NCBI GenBank assembly: GCA_026874595.1
Contig: CM049306.1
Location: forward strand, 43,090,019-43,154,018
Length of the DNA: 64,000 nt
Reading direction: 5' to 3'
Source: Sipunculus nudus
Taxonomy: Eukaryota > Annelida > Sipuncula > Golfingiida > Sipunculidae
Below are positions 62,522 to 64,000 of this stretch, piece after piece (positions within the stretch are counted from its first letter, which is position 1; every line of letters begins with the position of its first letter). The translations under genes and the position numbers were made by a program. The notes under the pieces are model-generated. The model saw only the letters and a list, made by a program, of their open reading frames with translations. It was not told the origin of the DNA and searched no databases.

Positions 62522-63702
62522 GTATCCGCCAAAACAGAGTTTTGTGGATACTATGTTTTCAGCCCATCGCCGCCACTGCCGCCGCGTAGGTGTCCGGAGA
62601 ACTCCTCCGTAACCGCTGGGTGGAATTTTACGAAACCCGGGATAATGTTCAGGTCACATGTGAACTGCTGCGCCCCGATTTTTTTTACCTCTGACCTTTC
62701 CTCTGCGCTCTGCGTCCGTTTGTGCGTCTGTTTCCACACATAAACCCACATAACTCGGGAACCATTTGACCGATCAGGAAAATTTTTTTTGCACAAATGT
62801 AGCCCTTGGAGAGCTTTATAACATACACAAAAAATAGTGGCGCCATCTCCAACCATGTTTGCACAGTGTCCATCTGTTTGTCTGCCTTGGGTTAAAATCA
62901 CTCATATCTCTGCAGTGACTTGACTAATTCACCTGAAATTCGGCATGCGTATACATCCTGGATAGCTTTTCTGATTTTATGACAGGTGGCGCCACCTTCA
63001 TTCACGTTTACGCTGCAGACATCCAAGCTCATATCTCGGGAACCGTTTGACCGATCAGGAAAATTTTTTTGCACAAATGTAGCCCTTGGAAAGCTTTATA
63101 ACATACACAAAAAATAGTGGCGCCATCTCCAACCATGTTTGCACAGTGTCCATCTGTTTGTCTGCCTTGGGTTAAAATCACTCATATCTCAGCAGTGGTT
63201 TGACATATCTGGCTAAAATTTTGCAGGTTTATACATCCCCAACAGCTCTCTTGATTTTATGACAGGTGGCACCACCTGCATTCTAGTTTATACAGCAGAC
63301 ATCCAAGCTCATATCTTGGGAACCGTTTGACCAATTGGGCCAAAGTTTTGCAAGTGTATGGTTCTCACATAGCTCTTTATCATACGCAAAACTGGTGGCG
63401 TCAGCTGCAACCATTTTTGCTCAGCGTCCATCTGTTTGTCTGCCACGGGCTAAAATCACTCATATACATGTAGTGGTTTGACTTATCTGCCTTAAATTTT
63501 GCATATGTATACAACTTGGACGGCTTTCTGGATTTTGTGGTAGGGGGGGCAACCTACATACACAATTTGGCTGCAGACATCCATGCTAATATGCAACACT
63601 TCACTCTATTTCCCCATGCCACTCAATCCATGCCTCACTTCACCCGTTCCACTCTGATTTAGGCGGATACACGTAGTCGCTTGTCGACTACCCGTATCCT
63701 AG
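62522..63702 (+). mobile_element. Helentron-like non-autonomous element (HINE), copy C (complete)
   Basis: The best-preserved copy. The 5' end is GTATCCGCCAAAACAGAG. The 3' end has the inverted partner CACTCTGATTTAGGCGGATA C, then a hairpin GTAGTCG/CTTGT/CGACTAC, then CCGTATCCTAG and host T. In between are about three core units of ~290 bp with CATATCTCGGGAACCGTTTG and GACAGGTGGCGCCACC, preceded by a GC-rich block (CATCGCCGCCACTGCCGCCG). The 5' end repeated inverted just before the 3' hairpin, plus a tandem-repeat core, is the HINE/pearl layout. No Rep/helicase gene, so it is non-autonomous. Confidence 0.8.
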
Positions 63703-64000
63703 TTATTAATTGTTTTTATTGCCAGTTAATGCCAGGGTTGAGTAGACTAAGAGTGGTTCTGTTATCTAAGAAGGACAATCAAGTGGGAAATATACTTGGC
63801 CATTTAACAACATGAACTCATCCTCATGTGTAATATGCATGGATGACTGTATTATGGATATTGTTTTTAATGATAATTAAAACAACATGATTCACAGTCC
63901 TGACATTTTCCGTGTTATATGCGTGTTTGCTGTGAATGAACCCTTCTGATTTTTTTTATCAATAATTTAAGATCTAATCAATAAAGGTTAATAAAGGATG
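63703..64000. other. flanking DNA, nothing recognised
   Basis: AT-rich; no supported feature. Confidence 0.5.

Noticed and set aside
62551-62901. 116-aa minus-strand ORF at the right end
   Set aside because: Lies wholly inside HINE copy C and spans its GC-rich block and core repeat.

Overview
The window is animal nuclear DNA: genes with GT-AG introns, mostly AT-rich, and crowded with transposons, MITEs and minisatellites. Two genes are recognised with good support. A conserved left-end motif (CCATGGGTCA..GCTCAGCTGA), Helentron-like elements with minisatellite cores (resembling the pearl elements of bivalves), and tRNA-derived SINEs suggest a marine lophotrochozoan, most likely a mollusc. That taxonomic call is an inference from repeat style, not from a marker gene.

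Layout. 1-19.6 kb holds no firm gene: SINE fragments, two Helentron-like (HINE) copies at 5.7-6.5 and 8.2-9.6 kb, a ~320-bp tandem array at 9.6-11.6 kb, one CpG-rich patch with a possible first exon at 13.6-13.8 kb, TA microsatellites and two copies of a 0.3-kb MITE. 19.8-24.3 kb (+) is MRPL43, three exons, 195 aa. Its first intron contains an almost perfect 449-bp foldback element with a 9-bp target duplication, nested in a second candidate inverted-repeat element. 25.4-59.8 kb (-) is NOC3L, assembled here as 20 in-frame exons (764 aa from the first visible Met), tail to tail with MRPL43. 59.8-64 kb holds repeat DNA: GGTGGCGCCACC-type repeats, a ~145-bp tandem array and a complete HINE copy.

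The NOC3L introns carry most of the interest. Intron 8 holds a 5.6-kb, GC-rich DIRS-type tyrosine-recombinase retrotransposon with inverted terminal repeats, an internal complementary region, a Gag-like ORF overlapping the RT/RNase H ORF by ATGA, and a tyrosine recombinase. It is frame-broken at several points. Three other introns begin with tandem arrays made from the last part of the preceding exon plus its 5' splice site (after exons 3, 7 and 17), with 4, about 11 and 9 extra copies. The periods (~155, ~42, ~53 bp) and sequences are unrelated, so this looks like three independent events in one gene. I consider it the most unusual signal in the window.

MRPL43 is a mitochondrial large-subunit ribosomal protein. 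NOC3L is a nucleolar 60S-biogenesis and replication-licensing factor. Nothing in the sequence shows that they are co-regulated. The rest is mobile DNA with no intact transposase visible.
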